Positions 18,701 to 26,493 of a stretch of DNA of 51,843 bases are shown piece by piece. Under the pieces are notes generated by a model, which did no database searches, was not told the DNA's origin, and saw only the letters and a list, made by a program, of their open reading frames with translations. This DNA comes from Desulfobulbaceae bacterium (GTDB lineage: Bacteria; Desulfobacterota; Desulfobulbia; Desulfobulbales; Desulfocapsaceae): NCBI GenBank assembly GCA_004796425.1, contig QZLB01000039.1, positions 1 to 51,843 of the forward strand, in the 5' to 3' direction. Position numbers and translations under genes: made by a program. How positions within the stretch are numbered: the first letter of the stretch is position 1; each line of letters begins with the position of its first letter.

Positions 18701-19397
18701 CGAGACTCTTGTCACCATCGGGCACATCTTCTACTATAACCGCCTGGAATTTCTCCGGACAGGCCACATAGCAGGCACCACAGCCCGTACATTTATCCTG
18801 AATGATTGAGGCAACTTCCTTGCGCTGCCACTGTACAGCCTCGTGCAGACAGGCACGATGGCATAAACCGCATTTTGAACAGAGATCTTCGTCAACCCTG
18901 AAACTCCACTTCTGCTCAGAAGTTGGGCGTGGTGTCAGACTGCTGGTGATGTCCGCTTTTCGCTTGCTTTTCTTTTTAGACTGTTGCTCCTCCTCAACTT
19001 CCGGAGGCGGCTCGGGAAAGTAGGACTGAAAGGAGACTGGGCAAACCATTTCGCACAGGCCACAGCCGGTGCATTTCAAAACATCGACATAGCGTGCGTG
19101 GTTGGCGATTGTGACCGTGAAACGACCCGCCTCGCCTGCCACCGCTTCCACATCACTATGGGTCAACAACTCAATATTGCGGTGTCTGCCGACTTCAACC
19201 AATTTGGGTGAAACGATACACATCGAACAGTCATTGGTCGGGAAGGTCTTGTCGAGTTGGGCCATTTTCCCACCAATGGCCGGTGCAGACTCAACCAGGT
19301 AAACTTTGAAACCCGAATTTGCCAGATCAAGGGCCGACTGCATACCACTGATGCCACCTCCGACGATCATAATTGCGCCAAGCGGATTATCGATCAT
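15765..19397 (-). CDS. hdrA: HdrA-like flavin/Fe-S protein, double (fused) form
   Basis: 1210 aa, about twice a simple HdrA. First module: FAD fold (IMIVGGGISGM, 9-19), the Cys cluster TNDCSMC (55-60), then a series of [4Fe-4S] sites near 109-119 (CTGCGLCEMVC), 173-183, 203-213, 254-264 and 287-297, a further Cys group near 356-363 and CVGSRD...CSSVCC near 446-464. Second module: the HdrA N-terminal domain (VCHCGSNIA, 653-661), a second FAD fold (LLVIGGGVAGM, 788-798), CAGSRCEE and two C-terminal ferredoxin sites (CAVCLTCVRACP and CQGCGICVAECP). HdrA is the flavin centre proposed to bifurcate electrons in Hdr complexes. A Lys/Glu-rich spacer at about 133-150 breaks the first module. It overlaps hdrB by 4 bases and mvhD by 1. 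The doubled architecture suggests two flavins in a single chain. Confidence 0.93.
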   Translation of the reverse strand: MIDNPLGAIMIVGGGISGMQSALDLANSGFKVYLVESAPAIGGKMAQLDKTFPTNDCSMCIVSPKLVEVGRHRNIELLTHSDVEAVAGEAGRFTVTIANHARYVDVLKCTGCGLCEMVCPVSFQSYFPEPPPEVEEEQQSKKKSKRKADITSSLTPRPTSEQKWSFRVDEDLCSKCGLCHRACLHEAVQWQRKEVASIIQDKCTGCGACYVACPEKFQAVIVEDVPDGDKSLGVALHSRSEVLKKIHAEDRGRCIRCGLCTIMCDKVMGPSALKLTDQGVEVKLDACQVCGSCISVCPTDFLAIDKLTDKEPQPLLNEFNEGLDQRKPVNIFYPQAVPRVPVISEESCVKLNTDFCGTCQTICGVGAIDYKQLGSSREIEVGSIIFSPGIEVFDAKLRGEYGYGEYPNVVTSIEFERLLSASGPTSGTVSRPSDGSHPRKVAWVQCVGSRDVSCNRDYCSSVCCMYATKEAFIAREHDANIEPTIFYIDMRSFGKNFDNYVERAKENGIRYQRAMISRVFEDPISNDLEVRYIDQNGVRQVETFEMIVLSVGIQVSDKTRGLAEQLDIELDRFGFAVTDGFTPLATSRPGVYVSGAFNGPKDIPETVSEASGAAQAASASLAKVRGTMLSEETLPQEKIEEPGEELRIGVFVCHCGSNIASVVDVEDVEAYAQTLPGVVYTDKPLYTCSQDSQEQMKDIIEEHQLNRVVVAACSPTTHEPLFMSTLRQAGLNKYYFDMANIRDHCSWVHPTEPEKATEKSRRLMRMAVANAAQAKPLTELEFDVESSLLVIGGGVAGMSAALEAADQGFGVYLVEQQPRLGGQVRNLKRSWDGQDFAPFLESLEMKVLGNENIKVFTNAAVIDQGGFVGSFETEIITPTGGSRIIKHGAILLATGATESRPDIYGLNELDRVITQTDFEQLLIDEPTQAQELRSVVMIQCAGSRCEEHLDYCSRVCCNHAVKNGLKLKQLNPEARVDVLYRDMRCYGLGELDYRQARLAGINFIQYDPANAPPAVEAAQDELSISVVDPSINHQIEFTPDILVLSTGMTPVDTEELASMLRIPRNEHGFFIEAHAKLRPVDLPSEGLFMAGTAHGPKNVSETIAQAQAAVARATTILSKKKLKLSGVYSTVEPDNCAVCLTCVRACPYGVPEINEEHTAYINPALCQGCGICVAECPAKVISMGRFEDKNLAAKLQSYNEKAYANVNGGD

Positions 19398-20257
19398 ATG
19401 ACCTCCTTGCTGTTGTGAGCAGCAGATGACATGACTTTGGCAAGGATCTCAGCAGAAACCAGATGACTTTTTTGCTGTTTTTCCGGATACGTACCCTCAA
19501 AGGCAGCAAGGATCAGCTCGGTTGCAAAAAAGACCGGCAAAGGCTCCTGTCCCTCAAGTTCCATCTGCCTGCTCTCAACGTTTGCCTGACACATCGGGCA
19601 ATCGGTGACCAGCGCCTCAGCCCCCGCTTTTTTTGCCGCCCCGACTATATCAGACACCAGTTTTACTGCAATATCGGGTCGGGCCATGGTCAAACTGCCG
19701 GAACAACATTCCGTGCGATGTGACCAGCGCAGAGGAGTCGCACCAATTGCCTCTACGATTCGCTCCAGAGATTTGGGCTGTTCGTAATCAGGCGCATCGG
19801 TTATTCGTGGGTTACGCAGAGATAAACAACCATAGTAGCAAGCACATTTCAGATCAGCCAGGGGCTGTTTCACCAGTTCCGTGATCCTTGCTCTGCGTTG
19901 TTCTGAGGCAAGAAAACGACTGATATGCAAAATCTCAAAATCCGGTTCATAACAATCGACATCCCAATAATCTGGATTATCCCGAAGGCTCTTGTCGGCC
20001 GCCTTCATCCGCTGAAAACACGCCGCACACGGCACCAGAATGTCGTGACCCGAAGTCATGGAAAGGAGTAGATTTCTCATGGGTAGCCGCACACCCACCT
20101 CGTGATTTGTCATATGGGCTGATGATGCACCGCAGCAATTCCAATCGGTTATCTCTTCCAGTTCAATACCGAGCCTGGTGCAGACTGCAGTAACCGAACG
20201 GTCATAGTCTGCCGCGGTTCCTTTTAATGAACAGCCTGGATAATAGGATAGTTTCAT
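19394..20257 (-). CDS. hdrB: HdrB-like subunit with two CCG cysteine domains
   Basis: 287 aa. Two cysteine-rich CCG domains are complete: YYPGCSLKG, DWNCCGASS and PCAACF in the first half; CACYYGC, ECCSGS and DCPMCQAN in the second. In methanogen HdrB such domains hold two non-cubane [4Fe-4S] clusters where the CoM-S-S-CoB disulfide is cleaved. A bacterium would not use that substrate, so the acceptor here is unknown; in the MetFV-HdrABC-MvhD arrangement HdrB is expected to exchange electrons with some other small thiol or protein partner. Length and spacing are normal for HdrB. Overlaps of 4 bases with both hdrC and hdrA show tight translational coupling. Confidence 0.94.
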   Translation of the reverse strand: MKLSYYPGCSLKGTAADYDRSVTAVCTRLGIELEEITDWNCCGASSAHMTNHEVGVRLPMRNLLLSMTSGHDILVPCAACFQRMKAADKSLRDNPDYWDVDCYEPDFEILHISRFLASEQRRARITELVKQPLADLKCACYYGCLSLRNPRITDAPDYEQPKSLERIVEAIGATPLRWSHRTECCSGSLTMARPDIAVKLVSDIVGAAKKAGAEALVTDCPMCQANVESRQMELEGQEPLPVFFATELILAAFEGTYPEKQQKSHLVSAEILAKVMSSAAHNSKEVI

Positions 20258-20817
20258 CGTTCATACTCCTTTCCTTTACCCGAGAAGATGTTCCGGATTT
20301 GGTCTTTACCCTTTATCGGGTGGGGCAACAGTTTCAGCTTCCTTTTGGAAAACATCTGCCAGCCCAGTTTCATGTCAGAGGTCAAATCACCTGAGCGCAA
20401 TTTATAACCAGCGATCAAACCGACTTCGTAAGCTCTTCCCCAATGTCGTATTGAACCAAGGAATGAACGATGAAACAGCTCAATCCCGGGCTCAGATGGG
20501 GCGACACCCTTCCTGATTGCAAGCTCTCTAAGAACATCCATCAGCACCGCGATATCAATCTCGTTTGGGCAACGTGTTGCACAGGTTTCACACGCTGCGC
20601 AGAGCCAGATTGTCTTGCTGTTTATCAAGACCTCCTCCATGCCGTAAGCTGCCATCCTGACCACCTCCATTGTGGTCAGATCGAAGAACTCTGTTACCGG
20701 GCACCCCGCCGAACACCGACCACATTGGAAACAAGCGCTGACGTCGATATCCATCGCCTCGATTTTGGCAAGAAATTTGCGATTCCCCTGTTCTGGTGAA
20801 ATAGCTTTTCCGGTCAT
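20254..20817 (-). CDS. hdrC: HdrC-like iron-sulfur subunit
   Basis: 187 aa. Two [4Fe-4S] ferredoxin motifs are plain: CFQCGRCSAGCP near residues 29-40 and CAACETCATRCP near 73-84. HdrC carries electrons between HdrA and the catalytic HdrB. The C-terminal half (SFLGSIRHWGRAYEVGL) is the helical tail usual for this family; it has no membrane segment, so the complex should be soluble. It begins one base after the stop of the PAS kinase (TGA-C-ATG), which ties the kinase into the same transcript. Confidence 0.94.
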   Translation of the reverse strand: MTGKAISPEQGNRKFLAKIEAMDIDVSACFQCGRCSAGCPVTEFFDLTTMEVVRMAAYGMEEVLINSKTIWLCAACETCATRCPNEIDIAVLMDVLRELAIRKGVAPSEPGIELFHRSFLGSIRHWGRAYEVGLIAGYKLRSGDLTSDMKLGWQMFSKRKLKLLPHPIKGKDQIRNIFSGKGKEYER

Positions 20818-20818
20818 G

Positions 20819-22369
20819 TCAATTCTCCTCTAGCGAACTGGCAACTGCAGGAAAGCGAAGGGTGAATGTTGTTCCCTTCCCCTGTTCCGATGAAACGCGA
20901 ATGGTCCCCTTATGCTCCTTCACAATGGCATAGGAAACCGACAATCCAAGCCCGGTACCTTCTCCGGTGGTTTTGGTTGTGAAGAACGGATCAAATACTT
21001 TTTCAAGATGTTCCTCGGCAATACCTACGCCGCTGTCTTTAATGATAATTTCATTCACACCGCTGTTGGCCCGGGGTCTGGTAATGATTTGCAGTGACCC
21101 CTCTCCTTCCATGGCCTGTGCTGCATTTACCAGTAAGTTCATCACCACCTGATTAAAGCGAATGGCATTACCAAGCGACGGTAACAGCTCCGGTGACAGA
21201 TTGAGCGTCACCGAGATATTATGGTAGAGTGGCTGGTTTTGCAGGATACCGAGCGTCTTCTGAACCACTTCATTAAAGTTAATAGGAACCATTTCATAGC
21301 TGGTCTGATGAGAAAACTCGAGCAGATCTGCAACAATAACCTTGCAACGTTCTGCTTCACTGATAATGGTATCGAGATCGTCACTCACCTGGTGGTCGTC
21401 TCCCAACTCCTCTTTGATCAGATTCGCATAGAGCATGATCCCGGACATCGGATTATTTATTTCATGTGCAACACCGGCTGCTAGCCTGCCCAGTCCCGCC
21501 ATTTTCTCAGACTGCATCAGCATATTGTGAGTCTGCTCCAGATCCTCCTCTATTTTCAAAATTGCCCGAAGGTCGGTAAAGATCCCGAAGGTGGCGACCT
21601 CTTTCTCGTTGTCATAAATAATACCGCCTGAAAAACGTACGGGGATATCGTGTCCATCCCGGTGTCTGACGCTGATTTCATGGTGCAGCAGTTTTCCTCG
21701 CCCTCCGAATTCATCACTTCTCATCCGACTGATAATCTGATACGCCATATCCTCACGATAAAGCTTGGTCACATGGAAACTTTCAAGACCATCAAGGTCC
21801 TCCTCATAACCAAGCAAAGACAAGGCGGCGTCATTGAAAAGAATTATTTTACCACTCATATCAGCAGCAATAATGCCATCGACTGAGGAATTGATCAGAT
21901 TATTGAAAAACGAGTTCCTTCTTCTGAGCTGCCCCTCCAAACGTTTTCTTTCAGTAATATCAATAAGGTAAAGTAGATAATAATCCGGGCGGGCGGGTGG
22001 ATACATCAACACGGCATCGAGTATGGTTTTCTCGTCCGCGCCTGTCTCCAATTGAATCTCATGCCTGATTCGATTTCGTTGAATCTCCGTAAGGTTATCA
22101 AAATACTGACCGATCTGGTAATAAAACCACTGGTTTTCCGGTCCCAGCAGAACTTCCAGACTGGTATCAAGTATACCGCGATGGAGGACACCGAGTAACC
22201 GGTTGGCAGCCGGATTTGCATAGAGTACCCGATGGTCAAGACCGACAACCATGACCCCATTGGGGGTCTCGTCAAGTATCTGGTAAAGGTAGAGATGAGA
22301 GCCGAGCTCACCGGTAACCTCTGGCAGACTCTTGCGGAGCGGAGATCTTTCGTCGTCGCTTTTCTGCAC
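20819..22369 (-). CDS. PAS-PAS sensor histidine kinase
   Basis: 516 aa, soluble. Two PAS domains, about 25-145 ([25 protein letters not shown]) and 150-275 ([22 protein letters not shown]), HisKA with the H-box [10 protein letters not shown] near 300-310 and HATPase near 390-510 ([24 protein letters not shown]). No receiver. The start is GTG 22367-22369, 6 bases after the stop of the MetF-like gene, with GGTAGG just upstream. The position between a MetF-like gene and hdrC, with 6-base and 1-base gaps, makes it part of the Hdr/MetF operon. Its phospho-partners are probably the receivers at 13295 and 11719, also in this block. What it senses is not known; a folate, flavin or redox cue would fit (inference). 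Confidence 0.92.
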   Translation of the reverse strand: MQKSDDERSPLRKSLPEVTGELGSHLYLYQILDETPNGVMVVGLDHRVLYANPAANRLLGVLHRGILDTSLEVLLGPENQWFYYQIGQYFDNLTEIQRNRIRHEIQLETGADEKTILDAVLMYPPARPDYYLLYLIDITERKRLEGQLRRRNSFFNNLINSSVDGIIAADMSGKIILFNDAALSLLGYEEDLDGLESFHVTKLYREDMAYQIISRMRSDEFGGRGKLLHHEISVRHRDGHDIPVRFSGGIIYDNEKEVATFGIFTDLRAILKIEEDLEQTHNMLMQSEKMAGLGRLAAGVAHEINNPMSGIMLYANLIKEELGDDHQVSDDLDTIISEAERCKVIVADLLEFSHQTSYEMVPINFNEVVQKTLGILQNQPLYHNISVTLNLSPELLPSLGNAIRFNQVVMNLLVNAAQAMEGEGSLQIITRPRANSGVNEIIIKDSGVGIAEEHLEKVFDPFFTTKTTGEGTGLGLSVSYAIVKEHKGTIRVSSEQGKGTTFTLRFPAVASSLEEN

Positions 22370-22375
22370 CGTTGC

Positions 22376-23251
22376 CTACCGTTCGATCAAATCCAGTAAT
22401 TCGGTTATCCGCTCTCCCCAGCCCAGGGCAAGAAGCACCACGCCATCGCTGAGTTCAGCCAGTTCCTGCATGAATTCCGCCGCAACCCCGACACCGGACA
22501 TTTTTTTATCCGGGGACTGCATCATCTTCTTCAAGAATTCCTGAGGGACTGAGGGGACACCGGCCAGATTATTCAGATAACGGATCATCGTAACCGATTT
22601 CAAAAACATTAGAGATGTTAACAACTTAATCCCGGTCTGCTCTGCAAATGGCACAAATTGTTCAACGATATTGATATCGTACGTCGGACCCAGCGTTACC
22701 GAAGATACACCAAAGCTTTGCAGTTGGATGAAATACTCTGCCCGTTCACGATTAAGGTTCACATCATCGGAGAGCTCGAGATAAACGCCAATATCAAAAT
22801 CGGTTGCCCCTTCCAATGGTTCCCCCGCAAGGTCTTTGCCCTGATTCATCATTGAGGCGCATTTAAGCATCGTCGCCAGATCCAAATCACCACTGGAACG
22901 GGCAACCGGCTGATCACCTTCGGTAGGATCATGACCTTCTTTGATCACGATATGTTTAATTCCCATGGCCGAGGCACAGAGGAGATCGGCCTGGAATGAG
23001 ATGCGATTGCGATCCCTGCCGTTAATTATCATAGTTGGCGTCACACCTTTCTCCAGCAGTGCCAGGCATGGAGCAAGCGGTGACATCCTCATGATTGCAT
23101 GTTCCCCATCGGTTACCCGAACACTGTCTACTCTTCCTCTCACCCGCAGTGCGTTGTCAAGAAATGAGTCAAGTCTGGTTCCTTTCGGTGGGTCTATCTC
23201 AGCTATCAGCCTGGTTTGCTGGGGAGGGATACTGCTCTTGTCAGCTTCCAT
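22376..23251 (-). CDS. Divergent MetF-like protein
   Basis: 291 aa. It belongs to the methylene-THF reductase family: Glu18 in AEIDPPKG matches the general acid, and NGRDRNRISFQADLLCASAMG is laid out exactly like the same segment of the true MetF at 13725. Where MetF has CLSGD110H, this protein has IKEGH107D, so the flavin-contacting Asp is replaced by His when the segments are aligned from the preceding Gly. The second half is also quite different. It may bind folate or flavin without being a normal reductase. It is the first gene of the minus-strand block (ribosome site AGGAGG) and is followed at 6 bases by the PAS kinase. A role as a sensor or auxiliary subunit is inference. Confidence 0.82.
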   Translation of the reverse strand: MEADKSSIPPQQTRLIAEIDPPKGTRLDSFLDNALRVRGRVDSVRVTDGEHAIMRMSPLAPCLALLEKGVTPTMIINGRDRNRISFQADLLCASAMGIKHIVIKEGHDPTEGDQPVARSSGDLDLATMLKCASMMNQGKDLAGEPLEGATDFDIGVYLELSDDVNLNRERAEYFIQLQSFGVSSVTLGPTYDINIVEQFVPFAEQTGIKLLTSLMFLKSVTMIRYLNNLAGVPSVPQEFLKKMMQSPDKKMSGVGVAAEFMQELAELSDGVVLLALGWGERITELLDLIER

Positions 23252-23892
23252 TGAACCTCCTGTTGTTGGTTGAAATTCCGAATAATATATTTCAAAACAT
23301 CTCAGGGTCGTTCAATCGGAGCAACCTCGTCTGCTCCGGGAAACAACTTCAGACCAATCATTGCAATTGGTATTCAGATCGTCTCTATGTGGGATGCGCA
23401 CGGTGGCACATCTTTTCTTTATCCCTGCAGGACTCTTTGTGCGATATGGCGCTGTGTCTTACACACCCCCTGTTACGGGATGCTATATTTCAAATGGGCA
23501 ACTGCTGAAAACTGTCCCCATGAATAATTCAACAAAGCGTTCATGATGATGACCTGCTGACAAATGCTATACCTGCGTCAGTCGGTGCTTTTTCGGTCCG
23601 GCCGCGATCCATCTACACCTGGGAGACCGGATAACCCCTTAAATATTCAGATAATTTGATTTTAAGGTTAAGGCTAACTTATATTACTGTCACAGGGTGC
23701 CTCTTGTCAATCACCGAAATAAAAAAATCAGCAAACCAAACTCACTCTAATCGTCTAACGATCTAATGGAAAAAGAGCGGCGTCATAATGAAATCATATG
23801 ACAGTGGCACAGATGCGCAGTATCATAGAGCATCAGTCGATCGTCCAACAGAATCGAGGTCCTTGAGATCTCAAACTCAGGAGTAACAGAAG
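23252..23892. other. 641-base divergent intergenic region with palindrome at 23353-23371
   Basis: This is the longest gene-free stretch here. It separates the MetF-like/Hdr block (minus) from the flavoprotein gene (plus) and should hold both promoters. It contains ACCAAT-(7)-ATTGGT at 23353-23371, related to the tight palindrome at 1880-1892. Small open frames on the plus strand near 23270-23546 overlap each other, lack good ribosome sites and look like chance. A TGGCAC near 23801 lacks a GC at the right distance for sigma-54. No structured RNA class was recognised. Confidence 0.35.
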
Positions 23893-24462
23893 ATGAATGT
23901 TGTGGTAATTAACGGCAGTCCAAGAAAAAACGGTAATAGTGCCAGCCTGGCAGATACTCTCGCCTCAACCCTGCAAGACAAAGGTGCAGAGGTAACTTCA
24001 CATTTCCTTAACAGCCTTAGCTACCGTGGCTGCCAGGCCTGCCAGGCCTGTAAAATAACCAGTAAGAAATGCATCCTTAGAGATGACCTGGCTGTGGTTC
24101 TTGATGATTTTTATCATGCGGACATCGCGGTTCTTGCCACCCCGGTCTACTGGGGAGAGGTGAGTAGCCAGATGAAGGGATTCATCGATCGACTCTATTC
24201 ATTCCTAACCCCGGATTTTATGACGGCAGAACGCAAACATCGACTCCCGGGAGGAAAGAAACTTGTCTTCATTCAAACCCAGGGAGCAGCTGACGATTCG
24301 ATGTACCGTGACATATTCGAGCGATATAATGGGTTTTTCGAGAAAATCGAAATGTTTGAAGCGGTCTACTTCATGCAGGGATCTGGCCTGAGTCAGCAAT
24401 CTGAACTGGATACACGACCAGATCTCTATGACAAGCTAGCCACAATTGCAGCACAATTATAA
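23893..24462 (+). CDS. Flavodoxin-fold / iron-sulfur flavoprotein-like NAD(P)H reductase
   Basis: 189 aa. The N-terminus VVVINGSPRKNGNSASL is the FMN-phosphate loop of the NADPH-dependent FMN reductase family. A Cys cluster C47-x2-C-x2-C-x6-C60 (GCQACQAC...KKC, then RDDL) matches the compact motif of iron-sulfur flavoproteins (Isf), which bind a [4Fe-4S] cluster close to FMN. TPVYWGEVSSQMKGFIDR is the second flavin loop. Proteins of this kind are electron carriers or remove oxygen and peroxide in anaerobes; the substrate here is unknown. It is divergent from the Hdr/MetF block and 137 bases ahead of the zinc-ribbon gene, which appears to have its own promoter. Confidence 0.87.
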   Translation: MNVVVINGSPRKNGNSASLADTLASTLQDKGAEVTSHFLNSLSYRGCQACQACKITSKKCILRDDLAVVLDDFYHADIAVLATPVYWGEVSSQMKGFIDRLYSFLTPDFMTAERKHRLPGGKKLVFIQTQGAADDSMYRDIFERYNGFFEKIEMFEAVYFMQGSGLSQQSELDTRPDLYDKLATIAAQL

Positions 24463-24538
24463 TACTTCGTGCCTTTTGCTGAAATTGGTCTCATTTATTT
24501 TAGGTCACCTCATTTTTTCTATAAAAAATGCACTTTGT

Positions 24539-24579
24539 TTGACTTAGATCAAACCATTCTCCAGGAAAACCCTTATGCT
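24539..24579 (+). promoter_or_regulatory. FNR/CRP-type operator with -10 box (class II layout)
   Basis: TTGAC-TTAG-ATCAA at 24539-24552 differs by one base from the FNR consensus TTGAT-N4-ATCAA. TATGCT at 24574-24579 can serve as -10; that sets transcription start near 24586 and places the centre of the FNR-like site about 40.5-41.5 bases upstream, just where class II activators bind, overlapping the -35. The ribosome site AGGAGGG (24591-24597) and ATG 24600 follow. The layout predicts anaerobic or redox activation of the downstream gene. The binding protein is inferred from motif only. Confidence 0.6.
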
Positions 24580-24599
24580 TATAGAAAACAAGGAGGGTT

Positions 24600-25334
24600 A
24601 TGATGAAGTGTCCTGGACAAGACATGCAATATTGGGACAGCGAAGCCATCTATGAGGTGAGCTGCCCGAAGTGCGATACCGATGTTGAGTTTTACAAAGA
24701 CGACACAACAAGAAAATGCGTGGCTTGCGGACATCGATTTGTCAATCCGAAATTGGACTTTGGCTGCGCAGCCTACTGCAAATTTGCAGAACAATGCATC
24801 GGTACACTCCCTGAGGATTTTATTGGCACCCAGGAGCATCTGCTCAAAGATAAAGTCGCCATAGAAATAAAACGATATTATAAAACCGATTTCGGCCAAA
24901 TTCGTCAGGTGTCTCGACTGGCCCATTACGCAGAACAGATTGGCAAGCAGGAGCAGGTCAATGTTGTAGTGGTAATCTGCAGCGCCTACCTGAAAAGGAC
25001 CGTGCCCGTTGAGTCATCTTCCGGCTCTCATCTGACGGTTCAAGAAACTCTTGAACCACTTGCCACCGCATCTGAAATTCTCACAACCGTTGGTGCCGGA
25101 TCATCCCTGATTGAAGAAGTTCATGCGTTGCTCAGCCCCCCTGGGAATGATGAAACACTGTCACCCGAACAGGGTGTTCTCGCTGATGCCGAACTGCTTC
25201 TCAGTGTGGAGAACCAGTTGAAAGAGGCGCTCACCGAGGGGGCGGATCTCCAGGCATTGATTCTCTCAAAATGTCACACTCGCACCGGCAAGCAGATGGG
25301 GCTTGCACTTCTGAAGCAGCGAGGGGCGCGCTGA
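24600..25334 (+). CDS. Zinc-ribbon protein with degenerate HD domain
   Basis: 244 aa. Residues 22-43 form a zinc ribbon (C22-x2-C25 ... C40-x2-C43, with CPKCDTDVEFYKDDT and CVACGHRFVNP). A second Cys set, C56-x3-C60-x5-C66 (GCAAYCKFAEQC), follows and may bind a metal or Fe-S centre. The rest resembles the HD-hydrolase domain found in Desulfobacterota proteins with the same N-terminus, but the catalytic HD is missing: the usual AYLHDIG appears as SAYLKRTVP, and the later His-rich motif is absent, leaving only one His in RLAHYAEQIG. So a phosphohydrolase activity is unlikely. Expression is probably anaerobically controlled, given the FNR-type promoter. Function is unknown; sensing or regulatory binding is a guess. 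Confidence 0.78.
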   Translation: MMKCPGQDMQYWDSEAIYEVSCPKCDTDVEFYKDDTTRKCVACGHRFVNPKLDFGCAAYCKFAEQCIGTLPEDFIGTQEHLLKDKVAIEIKRYYKTDFGQIRQVSRLAHYAEQIGKQEQVNVVVVICSAYLKRTVPVESSSGSHLTVQETLEPLATASEILTTVGAGSSLIEEVHALLSPPGNDETLSPEQGVLADAELLLSVENQLKEALTEGADLQALILSKCHTRTGKQMGLALLKQRGAR

Positions 25335-25548
25335 GAACTTCTGCTGAATTGAACGCTCCAACCAGTCTATTGATCTTATGAGCCATACCCTGCACACACT
25401 AACTATTGTTGGCTGAGGGTATTCGCAGATCATCCCATTTTACCCAAATCTTTGTCGAAAAATTCATTGCATTACAGATCATCGGTCAGTATTACAAGAA
25501 CACTGAATTGCTGGTAATTTTATCACTACTGCAAGGAGATTGGTAAAG

Positions 25549-26436
25549 ATGAGTGCGCTCAATCATATGAAGATTGGTTTTATCGGGCTCGGATTGATGG
25601 GGAAACCGATGTGTCGACTCCTCAAAGCTGCAGGAGCGGATCTGATTGTAACGAATCGATCAGAACCGGCCATGACAGAACTTGCCCGGGAAGAAATTCG
25701 GTGTGGTGCTAATCCTGCGGAGGTGGCGGCCGAAGCAGAACTAATCATCATCATGGTCTCCGATACCGCTGCAGTTGAGCAGGTGATCACAGGATCCAAT
25801 GGAATTCTAGATAGTCTGCAACCTGGCTCACTGGTGATCGACATGGGTACGACCCTGATGACATCCACCCTGGAATTTTCCTCAAAGGTCAAAGAAAAAT
25901 CTGCTGACTATGTTGACGCCCCGGTTTCGGGTGGTACCATTGGTGCGGAATCAGGCAGCCTGACTATTATGGTTGGTGGCGATACCCACGCTGTTGATCG
26001 GGCGCGTCCAGTGCTTGAAGTTTTGGGTTCACGAATTACCCATGTCGGTGCAATTGGAGCCGGTCAGGTTGCGAAAGCTGCGAACCAGGTGATTGTCGGT
26101 TTGAGCATTGGTGCGGTGGCCGAAGCGCTGGCTCTTGCTAAAGCTGCAGGTGTTGATCCGGGCAAGGTGCGTGAAGCGCTACAGGGTGGATTTGCCGATT
26201 CGCGAATCCTGGAAATTCATGGTCAGCGTATGGTAAACCAGGATTTCACCCCGGGTGCACGCGCCACCATACAGCGCAAGGATATGGACCAGGCACTTGT
26301 TCTAGCGGAGCGCTTTGGACTTGAAATGCCTGCCACTTCACTCTCCCGTGAACTCTATGATCGACTCATCGCATCGGGTGGCGCAAATCTGGACCATGCC
26401 GGTCTGTTCACTATCCTTGAGAAAAAGAACGTGTAA
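25549..26436 (+). CDS. Beta-hydroxyacid dehydrogenase (3-hydroxyisobutyrate / tartronate-semialdehyde reductase family)
   Basis: 295 aa. The Rossmann motif GFIGLGLMGKPM near residues 9-20 binds NAD(P); DAPVSGGTIGAESGSL is the substrate-binding signature; KAANQVIVG contains the catalytic Lys. The C-terminal RKDMDQAL block is typical of GarR/GlxR-type enzymes. The family reduces or oxidises small 3-hydroxyacids (glycerate/tartronate semialdehyde, 3-hydroxyisobutyrate, gamma-hydroxybutyrate); which one cannot be told. I prefer ATG 25549 because AAGGAG lies 10 bases upstream; a TTG at 25540 is too close to it. It stands alone, convergent with the sulfotransferase operon. Confidence 0.88.
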   Translation: MSALNHMKIGFIGLGLMGKPMCRLLKAAGADLIVTNRSEPAMTELAREEIRCGANPAEVAAEAELIIIMVSDTAAVEQVITGSNGILDSLQPGSLVIDMGTTLMTSTLEFSSKVKEKSADYVDAPVSGGTIGAESGSLTIMVGGDTHAVDRARPVLEVLGSRITHVGAIGAGQVAKAANQVIVGLSIGAVAEALALAKAAGVDPGKVREALQGGFADSRILEIHGQRMVNQDFTPGARATIQRKDMDQALVLAERFGLEMPATSLSRELYDRLIASGGANLDHAGLFTILEKKNV

Positions 26437-26493
26437 TAACGTGTCCATGAACCCATCAAGGTTAACCTGTTCAGAATAGTTCTGGAAAAAGTT

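Noticed and set aside
23800-23816. sigma-54 promoter (TGGCAC) before the flavoprotein gene
   Set aside because: The GC of the -12 element is one base off the fixed spacing, and sigma-54 sites tolerate no such shift.
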